Shown here in pieces: positions 8,543-17,015 of a stretch of DNA of 64,000 nucleotides (the first letter of the stretch is position 1; every line of letters starts with the position of its first letter). The position numbers were made by a program, and so were the translations under genes. The stretch lies in NCBI GenBank assembly GCA_046349515.1, contig JAXMCE010000005.1, forward strand, positions 62,001-126,000. Direction: 5' to 3'. The stretch is from JBGPGW01 sp046349515. GTDB taxonomy: Bacteria; Pseudomonadota; Alphaproteobacteria; CADEGL01. The notes beneath the pieces were generated by a model. That model saw nothing but the letters and a program-made list of their open reading frames with translations. It was not told the DNA's origin and ran no database searches.

Positions 8543-9391
8543 ATGGCACAGCTCGTCGATTGGCATACGCACTGTTACCTTCCCGAGCACATCTCGCCCG
8601 AGGACAGGGCGCTCCAGAAGCGCCGCGGCGTGCTCGGCGCGCAGAGCGCGCCGCCCGACGGGCACCGCGCCATGATCGACGAAGCGGGCGTGAGCCAGTT
8701 CGTCGTGATTTCAATGCCGAGGCGGTCCGGTATCCACACGCCCCACGAGTTCATCGCCGAATATGTCTCGCACTATCCCGGCCGGGCTGTGGGGTTCGCC
8801 TCCGTCCATCCGAACGACAAGGGAGCCGCGGACGAATTCGAGCGCGCCGTCACGATGCACGGATTGAGGGGGCTCAAGCTCTCCCCGACCTACCAGGCGA
8901 TCGACCCGCGCTCGCGCGAATGTCATCAGCTCTATGAGATCGCGCTCCAGCACCGCGTGCCGGTGATGTTCCACTGCGGCGGCGCCTATACCGGCAGCCT
9001 CGAATTCGCCGATCCCACGTTGCTCGGCCAGGTCGCGCATGCCTTTCCCGACTTGAAGATCATCGTCGCGCATTACGGCCAGCCTTACATGGAGCAGACG
9101 GCGATCCTCATGCGCATGACGGATAATGTCTTCGCCGACCTCTCGGCCCGTTACCACCGTCCCTGGCAGCTTTATCACGGACTCATGATCGCGATGGAGT
9201 ACCGGGTCACCGATCGCATTCTCTTCGGTTCGGACTTTCCGGTGCGGACGACGAGCCACGCCATGGCCGAGTTCCGGCGCATCAACGAGTGGGGTGCGGG
9301 CATCAGCATGCCGCGCATCCCGGAGAAGGTCATCGAATCGATCATGTATGAGCGGCCACTCTCCCTCTTGGGTCTCGCTCCCGGCGGTTGA
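8543..9391 (+). CDS. amidohydrolase family (PF04909-type) metal-dependent hydrolase
   Basis: This protein of about 282 residues has a TIM-barrel amidohydrolase pattern. It starts with the metal-binding DWHTHCYLPEH, then GLKLSPTYQAID, VMFHCGGAY, IIVAHYGQPYMEQ and near the end FGSDFPVRTT with the catalytic Asp. Relatives include ACMSD/gamma-resorcylate decarboxylases and 2-pyrone-4,6-dicarboxylate lactonase-type hydrolases, so it could be a lactonase or a decarboxylase. The open frame starts at GTG 8528, but ATG 8543 is the more likely start because the HTH motif then falls at the usual distance. It is the first gene of a plus-strand run with the CobW and SMP-30 genes. Confidence 0.87.
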   Translation: MAQLVDWHTHCYLPEHISPEDRALQKRRGVLGAQSAPPDGHRAMIDEAGVSQFVVISMPRRSGIHTPHEFIAEYVSHYPGRAVGFASVHPNDKGAADEFERAVTMHGLRGLKLSPTYQAIDPRSRECHQLYEIALQHRVPVMFHCGGAYTGSLEFADPTLLGQVAHAFPDLKIIVAHYGQPYMEQTAILMRMTDNVFADLSARYHRPWQLYHGLMIAMEYRVTDRILFGSDFPVRTTSHAMAEFRRINEWGAGISMPRIPEKVIESIMYERPLSLLGLAPGG

Positions 9392-9418
9392 GGGCGGACG
9401 GGCGGGGATCAGGACTCC

Positions 9419-10462
9419 ATGGCCGTCGAGACGGGCGCCGAGCCGATCCCGACGCTGCTGCTGACCGGATTCCTTGGCAGCGGCAAGACGACGGTGCTGA
9501 ATGCGGTCCTGCGCGCACCGGAGATGCGCGAGACCGCCGTTCTCGTAAATGAATTCGGCGCGGTCGGAATCGATCACCTGCTGGTCGAGGCGCTCGATGA
9601 CGATGTCGTCCTCCTCAATGCGGGCTGTCTTTGCTGCACCATTCGAGGCGACATCGTGGATAGCCTGAGCTCGCTCTTCGAGAGGCGGGCGAGCGGCACC
9701 ATCCCCGCCTTCCGGCGCGCGATCATCGAGACGACGGGCCTGGCGGACCCGGCGCCCATTCTCCATACGCTCCTCAGCCACGAGGCGGTGCGCGAGCGTT
9801 ATCGGATGGATGCCATCGTCGCGACCGTCGATGCCGTGAACGGCGACAGACAACTCTCGGAGCATGATGAGAGCGTGAAGCAAGTCGCCGTTGCCGACCG
9901 GCTCTTGATCACGAAGTCGGATCTCGCCGGGCGCTCTTCGGTCGACGCGCTGCGCGCGCGCCTTGAGGCCATCAATCCGGCGGCACCTATTGCCGTGGCG
10001 GTGCATGGCAGCATCAAATCGGGCTCATCGATCGGACACATGCTCTTCGAGAAGGATGGCGGCCCCGTCGACGTCAATCGGTGGCTGGCCGCGGCTGAGG
10101 GCGCGCGATCGTCCGATGGCCACGGACACGACGCACACGGGACCTCGCGCCATGATGATCGCATCCGTCAGCTCTCGATCGAGACAGGCGAGGTGATCGA
10201 AGCGCACCGGCTGATCGGCTGGATCGAACGGCTTCTCGCAACCGAAGGTGACAGGGTGCTGCGCTTGAAGGGGGTGCTCGATCTCAAGGGAAGCGACGTG
10301 CCGGTCGTCGTCCACGGCGTGCAGCACGTCTTCCACCCGCTCGCACGCTTGGCGCGCTGGCCAGGCGGCGAGCGCCGCTCGCGCCTCGTCATCATCGCGA
10401 AGGATCTGGCCCTCGATTCCGTCGAAGAAAGTTTTCGGCGCTCGGTTCTGGCACGACCCTAG
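9419..10462 (+). CDS. CobW/COG0523 family GTPase (metal chaperone)
   Basis: This is a 347-residue G3E-class P-loop GTPase. It shows Walker A TGFLGSGKTTVLNAVL, the metal-binding CLCC motif in NAGCLCCTIRGD, ETTGLADPAP, and the guanine-specificity motif TKSDL. A His/Asp-rich stretch (DGHGHDAHGTSRHDD, residues about 235-249) precedes the C-terminal CobW domain that ends with VHGVQHVFHP. COG0523 proteins hand zinc or another metal to client enzymes. The gene lies 27 bp after the metal-dependent amidohydrolase at 8543, so that enzyme is a reasonable client; this link is inferred from adjacency only. Confidence 0.93.
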   Translation: MAVETGAEPIPTLLLTGFLGSGKTTVLNAVLRAPEMRETAVLVNEFGAVGIDHLLVEALDDDVVLLNAGCLCCTIRGDIVDSLSSLFERRASGTIPAFRRAIIETTGLADPAPILHTLLSHEAVRERYRMDAIVATVDAVNGDRQLSEHDESVKQVAVADRLLITKSDLAGRSSVDALRARLEAINPAAPIAVAVHGSIKSGSSIGHMLFEKDGGPVDVNRWLAAAEGARSSDGHGHDAHGTSRHDDRIRQLSIETGEVIEAHRLIGWIERLLATEGDRVLRLKGVLDLKGSDVPVVVHGVQHVFHPLARLARWPGGERRSRLVIIAKDLALDSVEESFRRSVLARP

Positions 10463-10622
10463 CGGAAGTGGGACCCCCCGACGATCACGTCTCGCGCCTG
10501 CCGCCATTGGTTCGTCCCTGGCGTTCCTTTGCATCCCTGCGCATTTCGCTTCGCTCCACCGAGTCGCGCGGGTAAAAAGGAGCGGCAAGAATTGCAGGGT
10601 TGCCTCGAAGCGGGGGAGTGTC

Positions 10623-11546
10623 ATGGCAGCGATACGCGAAATAGCGAAGGGCTTGCGGTTTCCCGAAGGGCCCGTGGCCATGCCGGACGGCACCTTCCTC
10701 GTGGTCGAAATCGAACGCCAGACCTTGAGCCGCATCGAGGCCAACGGAACGGTCCATGTGGTCGCCTCGCCGGGCGGCGGGCCCAACGGCGCCGCGATCG
10801 GGCCGGACGGCAAGTGCTACCTCTGCAACAACGGGGGTTTCGAGTGGCACCGGGGGCCGGACGGCATCCGGCCGATTCTCCAGGCCAAGGACTATTCGGG
10901 CGGCCGGATCGAGCGCATCGACCTCAAGACCGGCGCGGTCGAAGTCCTCTACACGGGCGATGGGCAGAACAAGCTCCGCGGCCCTAACGACATCGTATTC
11001 GACAATCAGGGCGGTTTCTGGTTCACCGACCTCGGCAAGGCGCGCACGCGCGAGCTCGACCGCGGCGGCATCTGGTACGGCAAGGCCGACGGCTCCTTCA
11101 TCAAGGAAGTCATTCACCCCGTGCTCACGCCCAACGGCATTGGCCTCTCGCCGGACGGCTCGCGAGTCTACGCCGCCGAGACCCAGACAGGCCGGCTCTG
11201 GGGGTGGGACATCGTGGGTCCGGGCGAGGTGAAGAAGGCGCCCTTCCCGTCGCCCCATGGCGGCACGTTGATCGCGGGCGTCGGCGGATTCCAGATGTTC
11301 GACTCCCTGGCCGTCGATTCGGCGGGCAACATCTGCGTGGCTACGCTCATGAACGGCGGCATCACGGTCATCTCGCCCGATGGCAAGAAGGTCGAGCACA
11401 TCCCGATGCCGGATTACTACGCGACGAACATCTGCTTCGGCGGGCCCGACCTCAAGACGGCCTACATCACGCTCTCGATGTCGGGTCGGCTCGTGGCGAT
11501 GGATTGGCCGCGGCCGGGTGCGAAGCTCAACTACTTGAACACGTGA
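10623..11546 (+). CDS. SMP-30/gluconolactonase family protein
   Basis: This 307-residue six-bladed beta-propeller hydrolase needs a divalent cation and usually opens sugar lactones. Metal-site motifs are present: the N-terminal FPEGPVAMPDG with the Glu ligand, LRGPNDIVFDNQGGFWFTD with the Asn ligand, and FDSLAVDSAGNICVATL with the Asp ligand. A strong ribosome site (GGGGGAG) precedes the ATG. No secretion signal is evident, so it is probably cytoplasmic. It follows the CobW and amidohydrolase genes after 160 bp and may have its own promoter. The lactone substrate is unknown. Confidence 0.92.
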   Translation: MAAIREIAKGLRFPEGPVAMPDGTFLVVEIERQTLSRIEANGTVHVVASPGGGPNGAAIGPDGKCYLCNNGGFEWHRGPDGIRPILQAKDYSGGRIERIDLKTGAVEVLYTGDGQNKLRGPNDIVFDNQGGFWFTDLGKARTRELDRGGIWYGKADGSFIKEVIHPVLTPNGIGLSPDGSRVYAAETQTGRLWGWDIVGPGEVKKAPFPSPHGGTLIAGVGGFQMFDSLAVDSAGNICVATLMNGGITVISPDGKKVEHIPMPDYYATNICFGGPDLKTAYITLSMSGRLVAMDWPRPGAKLNYLNT

Positions 11547-11601
11547 GCCAGTCCCGCACCGTACCGCGCTCATTCATGTCCTGGTTCGAATAGGGTTGCC
11601 G

Positions 11602-11820
11602 ATGTCCGGCGCTAGTTTGCGGCCACAGCTGCTCAATCTCCTCAAGGAGTGGAAGAGCGAGAAACGAGCAGGATTTCTCGTGCTCGGTCCGGAAGGCATT
11701 TGGGAAGCCCAGAAGAAGCCGCCCGCCCAAGGGACTCCCTACATCGAGGTCTTGGCGGACGGCGAGATTCGCCACCATCGGAACAACGGCACCGGCGCGT
11801 TCAGGGTCTTGAGCCTCTAG
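11602..11820 (+). CDS. small hypothetical protein
   Basis: The frame encodes 72 residues from ATG 11602, or 74 from an in-frame TTG at 11596. It has a coding-like composition: an amphipathic start (LRPQLLNLLKEWKSEKRAG) and then short beta-type segments (FLVLGPEGIWEAQ, YIEVLADGEIRHHRN). No cysteine, membrane segment or known motif is seen. It begins 55 bp after the SMP-30 gene and ends 6 bp before the convergent deacetylase. I do not recognise it; it is listed because its codon pattern and length fill an otherwise empty gap. Confidence 0.5.
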   Translation: MSGASLRPQLLNLLKEWKSEKRAGFLVLGPEGIWEAQKKPPAQGTPYIEVLADGEIRHHRNNGTGAFRVLSL

Positions 11821-11826
11821 ACGCGG

Positions 11827-12717
11827 TCAGCGTCCCGGCACGATGCCGGCGGGCAGGCTCTCGATGTGGGCGCAAATGTCGCGCGGGCGCGCGAGCCAGA
11901 TGCGGTCTCGGTGCCGGACGATGTGCTCGAAGGCGCGCCGGAGCGCCCGGATGCGATAAGGGCGTCCCACGACGAAAGGATGGAGCGAGATCGGACAGAC
12001 GAGAGGCTGCTGCGCCGACTGGGCCAGCATTTCGTCGAACTGGTCGACGATCATCTCGGCAAATTCCGCGCCCGTGTAGCGATACCAGACGATGCCGCGG
12101 GTGTCGTTCACCTCGACGGGATAGGGGATCGAGAGAATGCGGCCCTTTCGCGTCTTGAGCCAAATCGGCTGATCGTCCATCGTCCAGTCCATGAAGTAGC
12201 GATAGCCGGCCTCCTGGAGCAAATCCGCCGTCACGGCCGAGTTGGAGATCCAGGGACTCATCCAGCCGACGGGCCTCCGCCCCTCATGCCGTTCGATCGT
12301 CGCCGTCACGCGCTCGATCATGGCGCGCTCTTCGGCCTCGCGAAGGTGCCCCTGTTCCTCGGAATTCGTCTCGCCGTGGCCGAGGATCTCATCGCCGCGC
12401 TGGCGCAGCTTCTCCGCGATGTCGGGCGCCGCCTCGTAGACAGCGGTGTTCATCTGCGCCTCGATCGGAATGTCGAGCTGATCGAACATCTCGAAAAGGC
12501 GCCAGATGCCGACGCGGTTGCCGTAATCCCGCCAGGAGTAGACAGAGTGACTGTGCGCCTGGTCGGGTGGCGCGATGGCCGCGCCCTTGCCCATGCCGAA
12601 GCTGAAGGCTTCGATGTTGACCGCGACGTAGACAGCGAGGCGCTTGCCGTCGGGCCAGCTATAGTCGGGGCGCTTCGTGATGTTCGAGTAGGCGTACCGC
12701 CCGTGCGTCGGCAGCAT
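11827..12717 (-). CDS. PuuE-like polysaccharide deacetylase family protein
   Basis: The 296-residue protein belongs to the NodB-fold deacetylase superfamily in its PuuE/allantoinase-like branch. It has KRLAVYVAVNIEAFSFG where classical NodB enzymes read TFDDG, then SWRDYGNRVGIWRLFEMFDQ, EILGHGETNSEEQ, GWMSPWISNS and ISLHPFVVGRPYRI. The usual H-x3-H metal motif is replaced by HGETN, as in PuuE-like proteins that act on small cyclic amides rather than polysaccharides. It is the last gene of the five-gene minus-strand operon that begins at 16829. A role in opening a cyclic amide or trimming an N-acyl group in that pathway is inference. Confidence 0.85.
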   Translation of the reverse strand: MLPTHGRYAYSNITKRPDYSWPDGKRLAVYVAVNIEAFSFGMGKGAAIAPPDQAHSHSVYSWRDYGNRVGIWRLFEMFDQLDIPIEAQMNTAVYEAAPDIAEKLRQRGDEILGHGETNSEEQGHLREAEERAMIERVTATIERHEGRRPVGWMSPWISNSAVTADLLQEAGYRYFMDWTMDDQPIWLKTRKGRILSIPYPVEVNDTRGIVWYRYTGAEFAEMIVDQFDEMLAQSAQQPLVCPISLHPFVVGRPYRIRALRRAFEHIVRHRDRIWLARPRDICAHIESLPAGIVPGR

Positions 12718-12782
12718 GGTGCTCTCCTGTTTGTCGCGAACGCTTGCCAGGCTCCTGTCCCAGGATGATTGTCACGCCACGA

Positions 12783-13733
12783 TCAGGATGGCTTGGTGAG
12801 CCGGTCGATCTCCGCCCTATCGTCGGCCGTGAGCGCGAATTCGACGGCGCGGACGTTCTGCTCGACCTGCTCGGGCTTCGTCGCGCCGGCGATGACGCTC
12901 GCAGTGCGGGGTTGGGTCGCGAGCCAGGCCATCGCAATCTCGAGCAACGTGCAGCCGCGCTTGGCGGCCAAGGAAGTGAGGGCCTCGACCTTCTGCCAGT
13001 TCGCCTCGGTCATGTAGGTCTCGGCGAACCGCGGCGTGTTGGTGAGGCGCGCCCCTTCCGGCATCGGTGCGTTCCGTTTGTATTTTCCCGAGAGGAGGCC
13101 GCAGGCCAGCGGAAAGTAGGGCAGGAGCCCGAGGCCGTGGGCCCCCATCGCCGGGATCAGCTCCCGCTCGATGCCGCGGACGAGAAGGCTGTATTCGTCC
13201 TGGCAGGAGACGAACGCAGCCGTGCCGCGCGACCGGGCCGTCCAGTGGGCGTCCGTCACCTGCCAGGCTGGCAGGTTCGAGCAGCCGATGTAGCGCACCT
13301 TGCCCTGGCGCACGAGGTCGTCGAGCGCGTCCAGGGTCTCCTCGATCGGCGTCAGGGGATCGGGCTTGTGCAACTGGTAGAGGTCGATCCAATCGGTCCT
13401 GAGGCGCTTCAAGCTGGCTTCGACCGCCGACATGATGTAGCGGCGCGAGGCGCCTTTGAGGACGCCGGCGTCATCCATCTCCCAGCCGAACTTCGTCGCG
13501 AGCACGATGTCCTTGCGCCGGTGGCCCAGGATCGCGCCCAGGCAATCCTCCGATCCGCCGCGATTGCCGTACATGTCGGCCGTGTCGAAGAGCGTGATGC
13601 CGAGGTCGAGCGCCCGGTGGACGACCTTGCGGCTGGCTTCGAGATCGATCCGTCCGCCGAAATTGTTGCAGCCGAGACCGGCGAGCGAGACGCGAAGGCC
13701 CGACGTCCCGAGATTTCTCACCTGCATCTTCAC
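12783..13733 (-). CDS. aldo/keto reductase
   Basis: This is a 316-residue NADPH-dependent carbonyl reductase with a TIM-barrel fold. The catalytic tetrad is visible: Asp and Tyr in LFDTADMYGNRGG, Lys in VLATKFGW and His in LYQLHKPDPLTP. The cofactor-binding end includes VIAGATKPEQVEQN. It resembles the YhdN/YajO-type bacterial family of about 310-330 residues. It is the fourth gene of the minus-strand operon, 25 bp after the FAD monooxygenase and 65 bp before the PuuE-like gene. It presumably reduces an aldehyde or ketone made by the upstream oxygenases. Confidence 0.94.
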   Translation of the reverse strand: MKMQVRNLGTSGLRVSLAGLGCNNFGGRIDLEASRKVVHRALDLGITLFDTADMYGNRGGSEDCLGAILGHRRKDIVLATKFGWEMDDAGVLKGASRRYIMSAVEASLKRLRTDWIDLYQLHKPDPLTPIEETLDALDDLVRQGKVRYIGCSNLPAWQVTDAHWTARSRGTAAFVSCQDEYSLLVRGIERELIPAMGAHGLGLLPYFPLACGLLSGKYKRNAPMPEGARLTNTPRFAETYMTEANWQKVEALTSLAAKRGCTLLEIAMAWLATQPRTASVIAGATKPEQVEQNVRAVEFALTADDRAEIDRLTKPS

Positions 13734-13758
13734 TCTCCCCTTGCCTGTGTTCTTGGAC

Positions 13759-14892
13759 TCAACGGATGTCCGCTCCGGCCAGCCTGACGCGGTCGGCCAC
13801 GCGGATTCGGCTGTTCAGCCAATTCGATCGACCGATCCCCCATAGAATCGCCCGTCTGAGCACGCGCAGCGCGTGAGGCCAGCGCGTCGTGAGGACATCG
13901 AGTCGGATGGACCAGCGCTGCGTCTGGTCCGCGATGCCCCGGAACTGCCGCTCCCACCGGGCGAGCGCAGCGGGCACGTCGGGTTCATGCTCGAGGATCC
14001 GCGCGAGCGCGTAGCCGTTCGTGATGGCAAGGCCGGCGCCCTGCGCCAAGGTCGGCGGCAGGCCGTGGGCGGCATCACCGAGGAGGGCCACGCGGCCGGC
14101 CGACCACGAACGGACGACGGCATGGGGATAGGCATGGCGCGTCACGCCGAGGGCATTGGGCATGCGCTCGAAGAATCCGGCGATCGCTGGAAACGCCTCT
14201 TGCCAGCTTGCGATATCAATGGGAATGGCCGAGCCGCGCGCATCGGCCATCGGGCAGCTGAGATAGGCGTAGGTCAGGTCGGGCGCGCAGGGGGTGATTC
14301 CGACGCGCCGCTTGCCGGACCAGTGTTCGCGGAGGGCGGGTTCCGCTTCCGCTTCGGTGCGCGCGAGGAGCACGCGCGTGGCACCGCTCCGCCGCGGCTC
14401 TGCGTGAATCGCGAGGCGAAGCCGATCCCTCACCTGGGAATGGAATCCATCGGCCCCGACGACGAGATCGGCTTGGCACGCCGTGCCGTCCGCGAGGTGG
14501 ATCGTGCCGTCGGCATCGGCATGGGTCACGAGCGAGCCTGTCGCGATCTCGACACCTTCCCGGCGGGCCGCCTCAGCGAGGCCGAGGACGAGGTCGGATC
14601 GCGGCAGCACGAGCCATCGATCTGAATCCGACAGGGTTCGCCGCTGGATGAGGCTGCCGTCGCGCTCGCGCCGTTCGCTCGCGCGAAGCCGCACCGCGCG
14701 GCGCAAGATGAGATCCGCGATGCCGTAGTGCTCGAAGATGGAAAGACTGTTGTTCATGAGGAAAATGCCGGCGCCGATCTCGCGGATCTCGGGGCCTCGC
14801 TCATGCACTCTCACCCGCCAGCCGTAGCGGGCGAGCGCCCAGGCGACGGACAGGCCTGCAATGCCGCCGCCGGCGATCTCGGCTGTTCTCAT
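13759..14892 (-). CDS. FAD-dependent monooxygenase (salicylate hydroxylase-like)
   Basis: This 377-residue class A flavoprotein monooxygenase would hydroxylate an aromatic or N-heterocyclic substrate using NAD(P)H and O2. It has the N-terminal dinucleotide motif AGGGIAGLSVAWALA, the middle DG-type motif VVGADGFHSQVRDRL and the FAD ribityl motif GDAAHGLPPTLAQGAGLAI. It sits 36 bp after the VOC-domain gene and shares the operon with TauD dioxygenase and aldo/keto reductase genes. The ring substrate is not assignable from sequence. Confidence 0.92.
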   Translation of the reverse strand: MRTAEIAGGGIAGLSVAWALARYGWRVRVHERGPEIREIGAGIFLMNNSLSIFEHYGIADLILRRAVRLRASERRERDGSLIQRRTLSDSDRWLVLPRSDLVLGLAEAARREGVEIATGSLVTHADADGTIHLADGTACQADLVVGADGFHSQVRDRLRLAIHAEPRRSGATRVLLARTEAEAEPALREHWSGKRRVGITPCAPDLTYAYLSCPMADARGSAIPIDIASWQEAFPAIAGFFERMPNALGVTRHAYPHAVVRSWSAGRVALLGDAAHGLPPTLAQGAGLAITNGYALARILEHEPDVPAALARWERQFRGIADQTQRWSIRLDVLTTRWPHALRVLRRAILWGIGRSNWLNSRIRVADRVRLAGADIR

Positions 14893-14928
14893 GGGTGCCG
14901 CGGACCCGGACGCGCGCCGTCGTCCACC

Positions 14929-15903
14929 TCAGAACACCGCGATGGCAGTGCCCCGAGGCATGCCGGCGAGGTCGGTGATCGACCATCGGCGGTCGACATA
15001 GAATTGAAGAAGAAAGCCGTCGGGATCGCGCACGAACGCGCTGCGGCGGATTGGGCCATCATGCTCGCTCTCGAGCGCGATGCCATCGGCGCCGAGGCGG
15101 GCGATGGAGGCGGCCAAGTCCGCCTCGTCCGTCACGCGGAATCCGACGTGGTGAAGGCCTGACGCCTCGCGCGCTTCCGCCTTGTAGAGGGCGAGGCTCG
15201 GCTCACCGAGGGATCCGCCGAGAAGCATCCAATCGCCGCCGTCGTGGAGGGGGCTGAGGCCCACGACCGTCCGGTAGTGCTCGACCATCGCTCGCCAATC
15301 GCGCGCGACGAAGGCGGCGTGCGCCGTCTTCACGGCATGGAAGACAGCCTTCTCCACGCGCTCGATCGGCGGTGCCGCATGGTAGTGGCGCTCGGTCGAT
15401 GGCTCCGTCACGCCGGGCGCCCAAGGGGGCTTGGCCTTGGTGACGACGCCTTTCCGGCGGTTGCGCCAATCCGTCACCACGTCGGCGTAGAGCTCGTACA
15501 GATTACCGTCCGGGTCGCGGCCATAGACCGCGTGGGCGATGTCGTGATCCTGCATGTCGGCGAAGGTGATGCCGGCGCGCGTCGCGCGCTCGTAGTCACG
15601 GACGAGCTCGACTTCGGTCTCGAGCTCGAAGGCGACGTGGAAGAGCCCCACGCCGCGCCCTTTGGCGTAGGCCGCGCGGATGTCGGTGACGGCGATGTCG
15701 TGGTGCGTGTTGCCGTTCGAGAGGAAGGCGGCCGGCACGAGAGGCTGGCGATAGACCTCGTTGAGGCCGACGACCCGCGTATAGAAGTCGAGGGAGCGGA
15801 GATAGTCGCTCACGAACAGATTGGCGTGGGTAAGGCGCCGCGGATGGAAGTGGCCCTCGTCCGCCGCGCGTGTTGCCGCGGCCGCTTGTGTGGCTGTGCT
15901 CAT
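14929..15903 (-). CDS. two-domain VOC (glyoxalase/extradiol-type) protein
   Basis: The protein has 324 residues and two vicinal-oxygen-chelate domains. The first (about 25-160) has a full metal triad: His in RLTHANLFVSD, His in GLFHVAFELE and Glu in GNLYELYADV. The second (about 195-320) has FHAVKTAH and GLHHVGFRV but ends FLLQFYVDRRW, with Gln where the Glu ligand would be. This arrangement suits extradiol ring-cleavage dioxygenases or related enzymes. Start: ATG 15903 overlaps the upstream TauD stop (ATGA), so the two are translationally coupled; the longer frame to 16089 is rejected because it runs through that gene. Confidence 0.9.
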   Translation of the reverse strand: MSTATQAAAATRAADEGHFHPRRLTHANLFVSDYLRSLDFYTRVVGLNEVYRQPLVPAAFLSNGNTHHDIAVTDIRAAYAKGRGVGLFHVAFELETEVELVRDYERATRAGITFADMQDHDIAHAVYGRDPDGNLYELYADVVTDWRNRRKGVVTKAKPPWAPGVTEPSTERHYHAAPPIERVEKAVFHAVKTAHAAFVARDWRAMVEHYRTVVGLSPLHDGGDWMLLGGSLGEPSLALYKAEAREASGLHHVGFRVTDEADLAASIARLGADGIALESEHDGPIRRSAFVRDPDGFLLQFYVDRRWSITDLAGMPRGTAIAVF

Positions 15904-16829
15904 GGCGACTCTCTTGCCTCTCCCGTGACGCGAGCGGGCGTCGCCGACCACGCGGCCGCTTGGTCGAGCGTGTTGGCGATGTCGGCGACGGTGGTGCGCT
16001 GCATCACCCGCCGATGCGCCGGGTCGTACGGTCGTCCCCGGTGCATGGTGCATCGGTTGTCCCACATCACGAGATCGTCGACCCGCCACTCGTGGCGGAA
16101 GACGAATTGCGGCTGGGTCGCGAAGGCAATGAGCTCTTCGATGAGCGCGCGTCCCTTCTCGACCGGCCAGCCGATGACGTGGGACGCGTGCGAGGCAAGG
16201 TAGAGCGACATGCGGCCAGAGCCCGGATGGCGGCGGACCATGGTCTGCCGAACCGGCGGAAGTTTTTCGTGCAGTGTCGGGTCGAATTCGGTGAACCCGA
16301 TCTGGCTGCGCGATCGGAAGATGCTGTGCTCGACGACAAGGTCAGTGATGAGGCGCTTCCGCTCCTCGGGCAGCGCGTCATAGGCGGCGCGCATGTCGGT
16401 GAATTCCGTCTCGCCGCCCGCGGGCGGCACCTCTTGCGCCATCAGCAGCGAGAGCTTCGCGGGCACGTGCTTGAACGAGCTGTCGGTGTGCCAGAGCTGG
16501 TTGCCGAGGTCATATTCGCGGCGCCGATCGCCCGGCGGCAGGACGCGGCCGTCCGGACCGATGTTGGAGATGTCGATCAATTGTGGATCGGGCAGGCGCG
16601 GCTTCACGCCCGCGACATAGTTGGGGCTGATTTCGAGCGGGCCGAAATTGCGGCTGAAGGACAGCTGCTGCGCGTCGGTCAGCCGCTGGTTGCGGAAGAC
16701 GAGCACCGCATGCCGATTGATGGCGTGCTCGATCTCTTCGACCTGTGCTTGCGACACGGGCGCCGCAAGATCGATCCCGGAAATCTCGGCACCGACGTGG
16801 GGATGCAGCGGCGTGATGCGGAGCGGCAT
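15900..16829 (-). CDS. TauD/TfdA-type 2-oxoglutarate-dependent dioxygenase
   Basis: This 309-residue Fe(II)/2-oxoglutarate oxygenase hydroxylates a substrate next to a heteroatom, often releasing sulfite, phenol or amine. The iron triad is seen as H-x-D in LWHTDSSFKHVP and the distal His in RCTMHRGRPYD; the 2OG-binding Arg is in HRRVMQRTTV. The N-terminus GAEISGIDLAAPVS is classical. Start ATG 16829 has a GGGAGG ribosome site 8 nt upstream; the open frame continues artificially to 17858. It is the first gene of the minus-strand catabolic operon, divergent from the hydroxyacid dehydrogenase at 17016, with the shared control region at 16830-17015. Confidence 0.94.
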   Translation of the reverse strand: MPLRITPLHPHVGAEISGIDLAAPVSQAQVEEIEHAINRHAVLVFRNQRLTDAQQLSFSRNFGPLEISPNYVAGVKPRLPDPQLIDISNIGPDGRVLPPGDRRREYDLGNQLWHTDSSFKHVPAKLSLLMAQEVPPAGGETEFTDMRAAYDALPEERKRLITDLVVEHSIFRSRSQIGFTEFDPTLHEKLPPVRQTMVRRHPGSGRMSLYLASHASHVIGWPVEKGRALIEELIAFATQPQFVFRHEWRVDDLVMWDNRCTMHRGRPYDPAHRRVMQRTTVADIANTLDQAAAWSATPARVTGEARESP

Positions 16830-17015
16830 GGGTCCGTCCTCCCGGACTCCGGAGGGAGAAGAGTAGAACCGCCGATGGCAGACGGTCAAATGGTGCGGCG
16901 CGCCAGACGGCCGCGCGACACATATGGACCTGCCCATGCCGTCGCCGTAAACAGGGGCTCGATTCTCCTGGGGTGGCTCCGAGCCGCCCAGGCCGCGACG
17001 AGGGAAGGGCATGCC

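Noticed and set aside
11571..11600. TTCGAAT sequence resembling a tRNA T-loop
   Set aside because: The flanking five bases do not pair (CCTGG against AGGGT), and no acceptor or anticodon arm is visible.
12744..13787. 347-codon plus-strand frame opposite the aldo/keto reductase
   Set aside because: It is a shadow of a gene with a complete catalytic tetrad on the other strand.
15870..17015. upstream extension of the 2-hydroxyacid dehydrogenase frame
   Set aside because: It runs antisense through the VOC and TauD genes; GTG 17016 has a good ribosome site and the family N-terminus.
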